A stretch of DNA of 37,519 nucleotides from JAVBLW01 sp031553215 (GCA_031553215.1 JAVBLW010000013.1:1-37519); one strand, 5' to 3'. Shown: positions 16,411-25,355, counted from the stretch's first letter. The notes: generated from the sequence alone by a model not told the origin. Translations and numbers: made by a program.

Positions 16411-18942
16411 ATGGAAAACCAAAATGAAGAATTATTAGAACAAGATAGTACTCATGATAAAGTAGAAGAAGTTAATATCTCTACTGAAATGAAAAGTGCC
16501 TTCTTAAATTACGCGATGAGTGTAATTGTAGCTCGTGCATTACCAGATGCTAGAGATGGATTAAAACCAGTACAACGCCGTATTTTATATGGGATGAATG
16601 AACTTGGTGTATATTCAAATACAGCACATAAAAAATCTGCGCGTATCGTAGGGGACGTAATGGGGAAATACCATCCTCATGGTGACTCTTCTATTTATGA
16701 TGCAATGGCGAGAATGGCTCAACCATTTAGTTATCGCTATATGCTTGTAGATGGACATGGTAACTTTGGTAGTGTTGATGGTGATGAGCCAGCAGCAATG
16801 CGTTATACTGAAGCACGTATGAGTAAAATAAGCATGGAAATGCTACGTGATATTAATAAAAATACTGTAGATTATATTGATAATTATGATGGAACTGAAA
16901 GAGAACCCGCAATATTACCTGCTCGTTATCCAAATATGTTAGTAAATGGTACAACAGGTATTGCAGTAGGTATGGCAACTAATATTCCACCTCATAATTT
17001 GGGTGAAGTAATAGATGGTACATTAGCATTAATGGATAATCCTGAAATTACTACTGAAGAATTAATGGAATATATTAAAGGACCAGATTTTCCAACAGGT
17101 GGTTTAATTATCGGTTTAGCTGGTCTTAGACAAGCATATACAACTGGTAATGGTTCAATTGTTATTAGATCTAAAGCTGATATAATTGAATCAAAGAATG
17201 GAAAAGGAAATCATCAAATTGTTGTAACTGAAATACCTTATATGGTAAATAAGACTAGAATGATTGAAAGAATTGCAGAAGTTCATAAAGAAAAAATTGT
17301 TGAAGGTATTGCCGATTTAAGAGATGAATCTAACCGTAATGGTACTAGAATTGTTATTGAAGTAAAAAGAGATGCCAACGTTAATGTAGTATTAAATAAC
17401 TTATTCAAATATACACAATTACAAACAAGCTATGGAATCAATATGATTGCCTTAATTAATAATAAACCAGTTATGATGACTTTAAAACAAGCATTAGAGG
17501 TTTATATTAAGCATCAATTAGAAGTTATAACTAGACGTACTCAATTTGATTTAGATAAAGCGCTAGCTAGATTACATATTGTAGAGGGGTTAGTAATAGC
17601 TCTAGATAATATTGACGAAATTATTAATATATTAAGAAGTACAAAAGATGGAAGCGAAAAAGAAAAATTAATTGAAAGATTTAGTTTATCTGATGTTCAA
17701 GCTCAAGCAATACTAGATATGCAATTAAAACGTTTATCTGGATTAAATAGAGAAAAAACTGAAAATGAACAAGCAGAATTAATTAAATCAATTAATGAAT
17801 ATCGTTCAATCTTGGCAAGTGATGAAAAGAAGAAACAAATTGTTAAAGATGAAATTCTAGAAATCAAAGAAAAATTTAATGATGATCGTCGTAGTGAAAT
17901 AAGTTTACATGTTGATTTAAACATTGAAAATGAAGATTTAATTCCAGAAGAAGATGTTATCATCACTATCACTAACAAGGGTTATGCAAAACGTATGAAG
18001 CAAGATGCATATAAGGCTCAAAGTCGTGGTGGAGTTGGAGTTAGTGGTATCAAAACAAATGAAGACGATGTAGTAGAACATATTTTACCTACATCAACTC
18101 ATGACTATATATTATTCTTTACTAATAAGGGTCGAGTTTACAAAATGAAGGGATACCAAATCCCCGAAGGAAGTCGTACTTCGAAAGGATTACCACTAGT
18201 AAATTTATTAAAGTTTGAAGAAAATGAAAAACTTGCAGCTATAAGTAATATTAGAAATTTTGAAGAAAATGGAAGTGCCTTCTTCTTTGCGACAAAGCGT
18301 GGTACAGTAAAACGTACACTAGTAAGTCAATTCCAAAATATTAGAAATAACGGTATTATCGCAATTGATTTAGCTGAGGATGATGAATTATTACAAGTAG
18401 AAATAACTGATGGATCTAGAGATATTATCTTAGGGGCTTCTAATGGTAAGGCAATTCGTTTTGCAGAAGATTCTATTAGGCCTATTGGTCGTAGTGCTGC
18501 CGGAGTTAGAGGTATGAGAATATCTGACGAAGATGAACTAGTAGGTATGGCAGTAGTTACTGACGATAATAAAGAAATATTAGTTATTACTGAAAATGGT
18601 TACGGAAAACGTAGCGATATCGATGAATACCGTGTTCAAACCCGTGGTGGTATGGGTGTAAAAACTTTAAATGTAACTGATAAAAATGGTAAATTAAAGA
18701 CATTGCGTGCTGTAAATGATAATCAAGATCTTCTTATTACAACTAATAAGGGTGTGACTATCAGAATGCATGTAGAAGCTATTTCTCAAACTGGCCGAGC
18801 TACACAAGGTGTAAGATTAATCCGTTTACGTGATGATCAAGCAGTTTCTAATATAGCACTAGTAGAGAAAGCAATTGATGAACAAGTGGATAACATTGAA
18901 ACACAAATTATAACTGAAGGACAAGAAAATAAGGATATCTAA
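16411..18942 (+). CDS. gyrA: DNA gyrase subunit A
   Basis: The cleavage subunit of gyrase. The catalytic tyrosine is Y132 (AAMRYTEARM). The QRDR reads HPHGDSSIYDAM with Ser93 and Asp97 in the quinolone-sensitive form. The C-terminal beta-pinwheel carries QSRGGVG, a degenerate GyrA box, and a later QTRGGMG. I chose the ATG at 16411 (843 residues): an in-frame GTG at 16399 overlaps the gyrB stop and lies within the GAGGT ribosome site. Confidence 0.98.
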   Translation: MENQNEELLEQDSTHDKVEEVNISTEMKSAFLNYAMSVIVARALPDARDGLKPVQRRILYGMNELGVYSNTAHKKSARIVGDVMGKYHPHGDSSIYDAMARMAQPFSYRYMLVDGHGNFGSVDGDEPAAMRYTEARMSKISMEMLRDINKNTVDYIDNYDGTEREPAILPARYPNMLVNGTTGIAVGMATNIPPHNLGEVIDGTLALMDNPEITTEELMEYIKGPDFPTGGLIIGLAGLRQAYTTGNGSIVIRSKADIIESKNGKGNHQIVVTEIPYMVNKTRMIERIAEVHKEKIVEGIADLRDESNRNGTRIVIEVKRDANVNVVLNNLFKYTQLQTSYGINMIALINNKPVMMTLKQALEVYIKHQLEVITRRTQFDLDKALARLHIVEGLVIALDNIDEIINILRSTKDGSEKEKLIERFSLSDVQAQAILDMQLKRLSGLNREKTENEQAELIKSINEYRSILASDEKKKQIVKDEILEIKEKFNDDRRSEISLHVDLNIENEDLIPEEDVIITITNKGYAKRMKQDAYKAQSRGGVGVSGIKTNEDDVVEHILPTSTHDYILFFTNKGRVYKMKGYQIPEGSRTSKGLPLVNLLKFEENEKLAAISNIRNFEENGSAFFFATKRGTVKRTLVSQFQNIRNNGIIAIDLAEDDELLQVEITDGSRDIILGASNGKAIRFAEDSIRPIGRSAAGVRGMRISDEDELVGMAVVTDDNKEILVITENGYGKRSDIDEYRVQTRGGMGVKTLNVTDKNGKLKTLRAVNDNQDLLITTNKGVTIRMHVEAISQTGRATQGVRLIRLRDDQAVSNIALVEKAIDEQVDNIETQIITEGQENKDI

Positions 18943-18953
18943 TATCCTTTTTT
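18931..18953 (+). terminator. Terminator at the end of gyrA
   Basis: AAGGATAT pairs with ATATCCTT around a loop that includes the gyrA stop codon, followed by Ts. Confidence 0.75.
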
Positions 18954-18966
18954 CATAGGTGAAATT

Positions 18967-19446
18967 ATGATAACATATAAAAAGATGGAAGACATTGAAG
19001 AAATAAGCCAAATGGCTACTGATTTATTTATCGCAGCTTATCAGGAAACACTTGAAAGAGATCATATGGAATATATGCTTGATATGTTTTTTAATAAAAA
19101 TAATGTTATTAAGAATATAACTGATGGATATAACTATGAATATATTATTAGAGATAATGTTATTTGTGGATATATTGCTTATATTTTTCATGAAGATTAC
19201 TTATATTTATCGAAGCTATATTTAAAACCGGAATACAAGGGTCAAAACATTGCTTCAGATGTTATTGAATATTTAACTCAATTTAATTTACCAATTAGAT
19301 TAAATGTTAATAGATATAATTATCATGCAAAACATGTATATGAAAAAAATGGTTTTAAACCTATTAAGGAACTCGTTACTGATATCGGAAGTGGATTTGT
19401 AATGGATGATTTCATAATGGAAAAAGAAGTTAATAAAACTATATAA
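18967..19446 (+). CDS. GNAT family N-acetyltransferase
   Basis: A 159-residue GNAT enzyme that would transfer acetyl from acetyl-CoA to an unknown amine. Motif A is LYLSKLYLKPEYKGQNIASD (Q/R..G..A CoA loop, somewhat degenerate) and motif B NRYNYHAKHVYEKNGFKP. AGGTG precedes the ATG. It follows gyrA by 24 bases beyond a terminator. Substrate is not predictable. Confidence 0.85.
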   Translation: MITYKKMEDIEEISQMATDLFIAAYQETLERDHMEYMLDMFFNKNNVIKNITDGYNYEYIIRDNVICGYIAYIFHEDYLYLSKLYLKPEYKGQNIASDVIEYLTQFNLPIRLNVNRYNYHAKHVYEKNGFKPIKELVTDIGSGFVMDDFIMEKEVNKTI

Positions 19447-19508
19447 ACTATATTCTAAATCATGACTCTATAGCATAATATTTATTATGTAAAAGGGGAT
19501 GATTTTAT

Positions 19509-19994
19509 ATGTCAATTAGACAAAATAAAGTAAATGCATTTAGAGATTTATTATCAACTAAATCATTAAAAACATCAGAAGTAGACTATAGTATTTTCAC
19601 AAGTAATGTTTTAGAAATGACTAAAACAGTAGATAAGCCTGATGACTATTATATGGAAGGTGATGATATTACATTTAATATCACACTTAAAAATAATGGT
19701 AATAAGATTATTAGAAATTTTGTTATTAAAGATGAATTAGAAAGTACTATTCTTCCAATAGATAACAATGAATATATGGTTACTACAACTCATGGTATTA
19801 TTACACAAGAAAATAATGTAGTAATAATAAGTGAAATAACACTTTCACCAGGAGAAGATGCAATGATTACTATATCAGGTGTAATTGCTGAAGCAGTGGA
19901 AGAAACTGTAGAAAATGAGATAGAGAATATCGAAGAAGATTTAGAGGATGAAGAAGAGATAGAATACTTTTCCTTTAATGAAAAGGATTACTAA
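19509..19994 (+). CDS. DUF11-like repeat-domain protein with acidic tail
   Basis: A 161-residue protein. Residues about 40-130 form one Ig-like DUF11/conserved-repeat module (TKTVDKPDDYYMEGDDITF, then ITLKNNGNKIIRNFVIKDEL and LSPGEDAMITISGVI). Such domains are usually on secreted surface proteins, but no signal peptide or anchor is visible here. The last ~30 residues are strongly acidic (EEDLEDEEEIEY). AAGGGGATG precedes the ATG. Function unknown; a scaffold or envelope-associated protein is a guess. Confidence 0.6.
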   Translation: MSIRQNKVNAFRDLLSTKSLKTSEVDYSIFTSNVLEMTKTVDKPDDYYMEGDDITFNITLKNNGNKIIRNFVIKDELESTILPIDNNEYMVTTTHGIITQENNVVIISEITLSPGEDAMITISGVIAEAVEETVENEIENIEEDLEDEEEIEYFSFNEKDY

Positions 19995-20028
19995 GCTTAG
20001 AAAGCAAAAGCAAATATATTCTATATAA

Positions 20029-20058
20029 CAAAAAAGGCAATCATTTGATTGCCTTTTT
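20029..20058. terminator. Bidirectional terminator
   Basis: AAAAAAGGCAATCA and its complement flank a 3-base loop; T-runs on both sides serve the rightward DUF11-like gene and the leftward M48 gene. Confidence 0.92.
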
Positions 20059-20063
20059 TGTTC

Positions 20064-22040
20064 TTAAATACTATAAATATCTGTAAGATTCGTCTTATAA
20101 AAGATCAGACAATTTTTAATTCTGCTTAATCTGAATCCCAAAGAATTATCTATAATATAATCATATCCTAATATAGAAGTAAGCACACTATTTATATTAT
20201 TATAAAGAATATATTTTTCTTTTTCAGATAAATTATCTTTTTGGTAATAGGAGAAAACAAAAGAAAATTCATCTTTTGATAGCTTCAACCTACCCAAGTA
20301 ACATTCATTTATGTTCAATTTTTCAATTTTATCTTTTAAAATATTTCTTGTTTCATTACTTATTTTTGGATCAAACAACTCTATTCTTTTATGTCTAACT
20401 CTATGTTTTTCTCTTTCTAATAAAATATTACTTCTTTCTAATTGCCACTTCTCTAATTCATCAAATTTATCTTGTAATCCGTGATTAGAGCAGTAAATTA
20501 ACAAGAAATTTGAATCATTATAGAAAGCAATAGTAGAAAGATCACATGCTTTTTTTAAATAGATTAAACCATCTTCATTATATTCATTTAATAGTATTTT
20601 ACCGTATATAGAAAGATTAACAGCATTATCGGGTTCAGATACCAATAATTTTTCAGACAATTCTTTTGCCTTTTCATATTCACATAAATTAAAATAATAT
20701 AAAATAATATTTATAATTTCATAATCATTAACATTATTATCTTTCTCATAATCATTAATAACTTCTAAATTCCAAATATAATCATATGTTCTTTGCTCTT
20801 TCCATTGTTCTTTCCAACCAGCTGTAAATGAATCTGAAATTCTATTAATTTCAATAATTAATTCCGGAGTGATATCAGAAAATAAAATTTCATAATTGCA
20901 TTCAAGCATCTTAATTCTTTCGGAAAAAGATGGATGAGTGTTTTCATTATGTTTCAATTCTTTTTCAGCCATAATTTTCCAAACATTAGATTTCTTTTCA
21001 TATGCCTCTAAAAGATTCTCAAAATATACTCTAGGAAGATTAGGAAAATTAACATTATCAGCATAAATATTTTTTATCGGTAATTCACTATTACAAAAAG
21101 TAATCATTTGCATTTTTGCAAGTGCATTTGCAAGATATTGGGCATATCCCTTTTCTTTTACAAATAAGTCGGCCTCTACTTCCTTTTTATAAGAAATAGT
21201 CTCTAAATAAGTTTTTTCCATCATACCAACATTAAATCCAAAAAATATTAGAAATGTACGTAAAAATGGTATCTTTGTTAAATTTTGCCAATGTATATCT
21301 GATTTATATAGCATAGTTGAAATACGTAAGTCATTACTTTTTATATGCCCAAATTCATGGAGAAGAATAGCAATTATTTCATCATTACTTAAAGTTCTTA
21401 AAGCATTTATTCCTAAATTCAAATGATATACACGATCATAATAAACACTAATATCATAACCAGTGAAAAGATGAATTTTAAGACTATTAATATTCATCTT
21501 TAATTCTGATATTGCAAGTGCTTTTTCAATCATATCGGCAATTTTTGGATGCTTTGTTTTGGTAAGTAGTATATTTGGATAAACATTGTTTTTTGAATGA
21601 AAAAACATATGGATAGGTATTAATTGAAAGCATAATATTACTATCGATAATACGAAAATTACACCTTCATCTTTAGTTGTACCCAATAAAAGAAAAGCAG
21701 GATAGATTAATAGAACTAAGAAAAATAAATAAATTATTCCTATGTTATTTATTCTAACTATCCTTTTAAAATAAGAATCCGGATTATCTAGAATTTTTTG
21801 CCTTTCTAATTTTACATAATTATCGATTGTTGATGTGTTATCAGCTATTTTCTTTTTTCTTTTTTTGTATACAATACTGATAGCAAATAAAAGGATATAA
21901 ATAGATAAGCTTGAAACACCTAATATCCAAAATAAATCTTTTTCATTAGAATATTCAATCCCTAAAAGAATTAAAGCACAATCAAATGCAATAAAAAATA
22001 TCCATGAAATAATTAAAATTAAATAATCTTTTTTTCTCAT
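20064..22040 (-). CDS. M48 family membrane metallopeptidase with C-terminal helical repeats
   Basis: A 658-residue membrane protein. Two hydrophobic pairs (about 7-58 and 100-147) precede a cytoplasmic M48 zinc protease domain with H228-E-F-G-H232 and the EVEAD segment (287-291) supplying the third ligand. A C-terminal region from about 430 has helix pairs resembling TPR (YYFNLCEYEKAKELSEKLL). Related HtpX-type proteins cut misfolded membrane proteins. It has its own promoter and shares a bidirectional terminator. Confidence 0.8.
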   Translation of the reverse strand: MRKKDYLILIISWIFFIAFDCALILLGIEYSNEKDLFWILGVSSLSIYILLFAISIVYKKRKKKIADNTSTIDNYVKLERQKILDNPDSYFKRIVRINNIGIIYLFFLVLLIYPAFLLLGTTKDEGVIFVLSIVILCFQLIPIHMFFHSKNNVYPNILLTKTKHPKIADMIEKALAISELKMNINSLKIHLFTGYDISVYYDRVYHLNLGINALRTLSNDEIIAILLHEFGHIKSNDLRISTMLYKSDIHWQNLTKIPFLRTFLIFFGFNVGMMEKTYLETISYKKEVEADLFVKEKGYAQYLANALAKMQMITFCNSELPIKNIYADNVNFPNLPRVYFENLLEAYEKKSNVWKIMAEKELKHNENTHPSFSERIKMLECNYEILFSDITPELIIEINRISDSFTAGWKEQWKEQRTYDYIWNLEVINDYEKDNNVNDYEIINIILYYFNLCEYEKAKELSEKLLVSEPDNAVNLSIYGKILLNEYNEDGLIYLKKACDLSTIAFYNDSNFLLIYCSNHGLQDKFDELEKWQLERSNILLEREKHRVRHKRIELFDPKISNETRNILKDKIEKLNINECYLGRLKLSKDEFSFVFSYYQKDNLSEKEKYILYNNINSVLTSILGYDYIIDNSLGFRLSRIKNCLIFYKTNLTDIYSI

Positions 22041-22065
22041 AAGTTAAACTCTCCTGTTTAGCATA

Positions 22066-22074
22066 ATTATATCA
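22066..22074 (-). promoter_or_regulatory. Extended -10 promoter of the M48 gene
   Basis: TGATATAAT on the minus strand about 25 bases before the start; a GGAG site follows it. Confidence 0.6.
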
Positions 22075-22104
22075 TATCAGCCTTAGTTATTTTATAATAT
22101 CGTA

Positions 22105-23109
22105 TCATATTTTGTTGAAATTTGTTAAATAAGCATTATATCCACTAAAATAGAATTCTTTTAAATTTTGTGCTAGTGAAATAGGTGATATAATACATGC
22201 ATTTCTTCCTAGTTTAACAAAGTATTGTAATACTTGTGTATAAGAACAATTAAAATAATATAAATCTCCGTCAATTCTATCTGGTGTAGGTCTATGAATA
22301 TACATACTCTTAAATTGCTCTATACCTCTAGGTGTTAATTTTACGACTATTTCTTCAAGCTCATTTTCTCCATATGAATATTGAGGACCATATTTAATCA
22401 TTTTTTCAAATATGCTTTTTTGCTCATCGGTTATTACAATATCTTCTTTTAAGATAGTAACATCTAATATTCTTGATAATCTAAAAGTATAAGCTCTATT
22501 TTTATATACTGCAAGTAAATAATTAAATAATTCTTCTTTAGAATTAGTAATTATATATGGAGAAGACTCGTGTCTTCCTCTCCCACCTTTTTTTGTTGTA
22601 AAGAATATTTTTTTCTTATTATTTATTGCTTCTAAAATTGTCTCATATTGATTTTTAAAAATGATCTTTTCTCTCTGATCTTGTGGTAGAGCTGTATATG
22701 AAACAAATAGATTCCTGAAATAATTTGAAATAGAAGTATTAGTAAGTAAATATTCTTCAATATAATCAAAAGCCTTTTCTGCCATTTTAGTGGGTTTTAC
22801 AGAGGCAGTAACAGAAAATTTTTGGTCGGATTCAAAATTAGCTTTTTGAATTTTATCAATTATATCACAAGCTAATAAATTTAAATCATCTTTTTGAAGA
22901 GTAGTATATTCTTTAATAGTAGTTGTTATATGCTTAAGCAATTTATTTTCATTTTCTAAATATTTTTCGTAATAGTTTAAAATTAAAGTGTTATAAAAAA
23001 GGTTTTTGTTTAATTCACCATTGTCCTTATAAAATTCAAATAACTCCATATCTTTTAGTAAAATTGAATATGTACTTTGAGTAATATTTACTTTTATTTT
23101 TTCTTCCAT
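22105..23109 (-). CDS. RHH-WYL transcriptional regulator of the RNA-repair locus
   Basis: A 334-residue regulator. The N-terminus (about 3-50) looks like a ribbon-helix-helix: KVNITQSTYSILLKDMELF, then GELNKNLFYNTLILNYYEKY. The C-terminus (about 165-310) is a WYL domain: Y..I..A...KK, SSPYIITNSKEELFNYLLAV, then TFRLSRILDV. WYL domains sense a ligand, often nucleic-acid-derived. It is divergent from the Ro-like/rtcB operon. I chose ATG 23109; a GTG at 23118 lies in the AGGTGAT ribosome site. It ends with TGA, rare here. Confidence 0.85.
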   Translation of the reverse strand: MEEKIKVNITQSTYSILLKDMELFEFYKDNGELNKNLFYNTLILNYYEKYLENENKLLKHITTTIKEYTTLQKDDLNLLACDIIDKIQKANFESDQKFSVTASVKPTKMAEKAFDYIEEYLLTNTSISNYFRNLFVSYTALPQDQREKIIFKNQYETILEAINNKKKIFFTTKKGGRGRHESSPYIITNSKEELFNYLLAVYKNRAYTFRLSRILDVTILKEDIVITDEQKSIFEKMIKYGPQYSYGENELEEIVVKLTPRGIEQFKSMYIHRPTPDRIDGDLYYFNCSYTQVLQYFVKLGRNACIISPISLAQNLKEFYFSGYNAYLTNFNKI

Positions 23110-23140
23110 ATTTATCACCTATTATAATTCTACCATAAAA

Positions 23141-23156
23141 AGGGGTCAAAAAATAT
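23141..23156 (+). promoter_or_regulatory. Putative WYL-regulator site 1
   Basis: AGGGGTCAAAAAATAT, 32 bases upstream of the regulator's start codon. It is repeated directly 51 bases to the right. Confidence 0.6.
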
Positions 23157-23191
23157 AATTTTTTTTTGAATATTGTACTATAGTGAAATTT

Positions 23192-23206
23192 AGGGGTCAA
23201 AAATAT
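23192..23206 (+). promoter_or_regulatory. Putative WYL-regulator site 2
   Basis: AGGGGTCAAAAATAT, about 39 bases upstream of the operon's TATAAT. The 51-base offset from site 1 is close to five DNA turns, so both lie on the same face. The position suits an activator. Confidence 0.6.
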
Positions 23207-23244
23207 TTTTAAATTTGCCAATTTTTGGAAAGTATATTCTTGCA

Positions 23245-23250
23245 TATAAT
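23245..23250 (+). promoter_or_regulatory. -10 of the RNA-repair operon and its leader RNA
   Basis: TATAAT with TG two bases further upstream; the -35 region is poor, fitting an activator-dependent promoter. Transcription would start near 23257, at the 5' hairpin of the leader RNA. Confidence 0.5.
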
Positions 23251-23255
23251 ATAAG

Positions 23256-23410
23256 TGTAGAGCAAAATCTACAGTAAAGACACATACAGCAATAATTCGG
23301 TGTTTAATATGGTTCGATCCCATAAGTGTCTTGTAAAAAAGTAAAGATACCGCCAGCAAAAAAATGCTCGCCAAGTTTTAGTGGGGGACGACAACCCCCA
23401 CGGGTATCTT
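23256..23410 (+). ncRNA. Tandem tRNA-like (Y-RNA-like) leader RNA
   Basis: The leader before the Ro-like gene opens with a 6-bp hairpin (TGTAGA/TCTACA, 23256-23273). Module 1 (23277-23332) has a 7-bp acceptor-like stem AAGACAC/GTGTCTT, a 3-bp D-like arm whose 12-base loop ends in GG, and a T-arm TATGG-TTCGATC-CCATA with a true 7-base T-loop. Module 2 (23344-23410) repeats the plan: AAGATAC/GTATCTT, an AGCA/TGCT arm, and a 7-bp GTGGGGG/CCCCCAC arm with loop ACGACAA. Neither has an anticodon arm. Both modules follow GTA and end in GTAA rather than CCA. Bacterial YrlA RNAs are Ro ligands with a tRNA-like fold. Confidence 0.8.
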
Positions 23411-23430
23411 GTAATCAAGAGGTGAATATA

Positions 23431-24876
23431 ATGTTAAAAGAAATAAGAAAAGAACTTAATAAAGCCATTACTGAAAATGGTGATACAGCATATAGAACTA
23501 CATCTAATGCCAATTTAGATTTTTTTGGATCTGCTGGAGCATTAAGAAATAATATAAGAGAATTTAAACGTGTTTTTTATTTAGCTTATGAAGAAGATAA
23601 AGAATTAGCTTTAAAGAATTTATTTTATTTAAGAGATATTAGAGAAGGTCTAGGAGAAAGGGACTTATTTAGAATTGCCTATAGAGAAATATGCAGGGAT
23701 GATGAAAGCATTGCAAGAGCTCTTATTCCTTATATAGTTAAATATGGTAGATTTGATGATTTATTTATTGGATTAAGAACATCAGTTGATAAAGATATTG
23801 TTATGTATATCAAAAATCAATTAGACGCAGATATTGAAAATAATAAATTAGGCAAATCTATATCATTACTTGCTAAGTGGATGCCTTCTATAAACGCATC
23901 TGATCCATATACACGTAAAATGGGGTTAGTATTAAGTGAAAAATTAGGTTATACTAAGTCAGAATACCGTAAGATGCTAAGTAATTTAAGAAAAGATATA
24001 ATTATTGAAAATGAATTATGCTTAAAAAGATATACATTTGATTATGGAAAAGTAACGAGTTGTGCAATGCATAAATATCGTAATGCTTTTATAAAAAATG
24101 ATATTGATAGATATAGAAATTATCTTTCTATGGTAAATCAAGGATTAGCGAAAATTAATGTTGGAGCAATATATCCATACCAAATAATCAAAGAATATGA
24201 AAATGGTGCAATCTCTAAGGAAATAAAAGACGGTATGGAAGTAAAATGGAATAGCTTAAAAAGAAGTAATTCTAATACTAACACGATAGTTGTTAGAGAT
24301 GGATCTGGTTCAATGACGTTTAATAACGGATTACCTAATTATATTGCGACTAGCTTAGCGATTCTTTTTTCAGAACAATTAACTGGAGAATTTAAAAATA
24401 AATTTATTACATTTTCAAGTCGTCCTGAACTTATTGAATTACCAGATAAAACATTGTATGATAAATTAAAGAAAATATATAAATATAATGATTGTATGAA
24501 TACAGATATAAACAAAGTATATGATCTTATTTTATCAGTCGCAAAAAAGAAAAAGATTTCACAAGAAGATATGGTTAAACGAATAGTTATTATATCGGAT
24601 ATGGAATTTGATATGGGAATAGAAGGTAAGCCAACATATAAAGTTTTTGAAAAAAAATTCAAAAAAACTGGATATGAATTACCAGAGGTAATTTATTGGA
24701 ATGTTAATGCTAGAAAGGTTCATTTTGCAGCATTGCCAACAAACCCAAATATAAGATTAGTTAGTGGAGCTTCACAACATGTAATTGATTCAATTATTAC
24801 CAATGAAGCAACAGATGCTTATTCTTTAATGATAAAAACATTAGATAAGTATCAATTTATAGAAAACTTATTTTAG
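23431..24876 (+). CDS. Ro60/TROVE-like vWA protein (DUF2828 type)
   Basis: A 481-residue ring-type RNA-binding protein. Residues 30-270 are helical-repeat, with the family core NLFYLRDIREGLGERDLFR (65-83) and LAKWMPS. The vWA domain starts near 284 with MIDAS VRDGSGSM (D290, S292, S294) and continues to RIVIISDMEFD. Ro proteins bind misfolded RNA ends and Y RNA and hand RNA to nucleases or repair. The ATG at 23431 is chosen for its AGAGGTG site; an open frame upstream to 23326 would read through the structured RNA. It leads the operon. Confidence 0.82.
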   Translation: MLKEIRKELNKAITENGDTAYRTTSNANLDFFGSAGALRNNIREFKRVFYLAYEEDKELALKNLFYLRDIREGLGERDLFRIAYREICRDDESIARALIPYIVKYGRFDDLFIGLRTSVDKDIVMYIKNQLDADIENNKLGKSISLLAKWMPSINASDPYTRKMGLVLSEKLGYTKSEYRKMLSNLRKDIIIENELCLKRYTFDYGKVTSCAMHKYRNAFIKNDIDRYRNYLSMVNQGLAKINVGAIYPYQIIKEYENGAISKEIKDGMEVKWNSLKRSNSNTNTIVVRDGSGSMTFNNGLPNYIATSLAILFSEQLTGEFKNKFITFSSRPELIELPDKTLYDKLKKIYKYNDCMNTDINKVYDLILSVAKKKKISQEDMVKRIVIISDMEFDMGIEGKPTYKVFEKKFKKTGYELPEVIYWNVNARKVHFAALPTNPNIRLVSGASQHVIDSIITNEATDAYSLMIKTLDKYQFIENLF

Positions 24877-24891
24877 TAAGGAGAAAATATA

Positions 24892-25296
24892 ATGGATTGT
24901 TTAGTTGAAGAGAAATTTATTAGAAATTATGTCATAAAAAGCAAACAGGATAGATTATTATATGAATTGTGCAATTCAAAACTAAGAGATAAATGTATAT
25001 CTAGGTTTGCAAATCCTGAGGATGTAGTTAATTTAGATAGAATTCTTATAAGTAGTAAAGATATTAAAATTGATGAAATCGAATTAAACCTGCGAAAATA
25101 TATGGAAAATGATAAATGTTATAATATATCTAAAAATCAATTAGATGGTGTTTATTCTACATTAAGTGATTCGTTGCGCTTTAGTATGGATAGTTATATG
25201 ACTTCAATTATTATATGCAGTGATAATGTTGTTTTTATAAAAACTGAAACTGAATTTGGATCACCTAATAAATATATATTATTGAATGAAACATAA
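24892..25296 (+). CDS. Uncharacterised protein in the RNA-repair operon
   Basis: A 134-residue protein I do not recognise. It begins MDCLVEEKFIRNYVIKSKQD, has a likely mixed helical N-terminal half (LYELCNSKLRDKCISRFANP, EDVVNLDR) and a strand-rich end (SIIICSDNVVFIKTETEFG). There is no signal peptide or membrane segment and no obvious nuclease motif. AGGAG precedes the ATG. It is 15 bases after the Ro-like gene and 69 before rtcB, so it is probably cotranscribed and a partner in the same pathway. Confidence 0.8.
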   Translation: MDCLVEEKFIRNYVIKSKQDRLLYELCNSKLRDKCISRFANPEDVVNLDRILISSKDIKIDEIELNLRKYMENDKCYNISKNQLDGVYSTLSDSLRFSMDSYMTSIIICSDNVVFIKTETEFGSPNKYILLNET

Positions 25297-25328
25297 TCTG
25301 TAATATATGAAATTAAGAAAGGAAAAAC

Positions 25329-25355
25329 ATGGATTTTTATATTAAAATATCATGA
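25329..25355 (+). CDS. Possible 8-codon leader peptide before rtcB
   Basis: A short ORF encoding MDFYIKIS ends with TGA 10 bases before the rtcB ATG. It has an AAAGG ribosome site, better than the GAAAGAG before rtcB itself, so translation might couple into rtcB by reinitiation. It may also be chance. Confidence 0.3.
   Translation: MDFYIKIS

Noticed and set aside
23226..23250. Sigma-54 promoter for the RNA-repair operon (GG...GC)
   Set aside because: The spacing between GG and GC is 13 bases, not 10, and no sigma-54 activator is encoded.
23277..23332. Functional tRNA gene
   Set aside because: It has a T-arm and acceptor stem but no anticodon arm and no CCA.
23036..23374. Leftward reading frame across the intergenic region before the Ro-like gene
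   Set aside because: It covers the tRNA-like RNA and putative regulator sites, has no ribosome site, and its residues look random.
23326..23430. N-terminal extension of the Ro-like protein
   Set aside because: It reads through RNA module 2, and the ATG at 23431 has a strong ribosome site and the expected family start.
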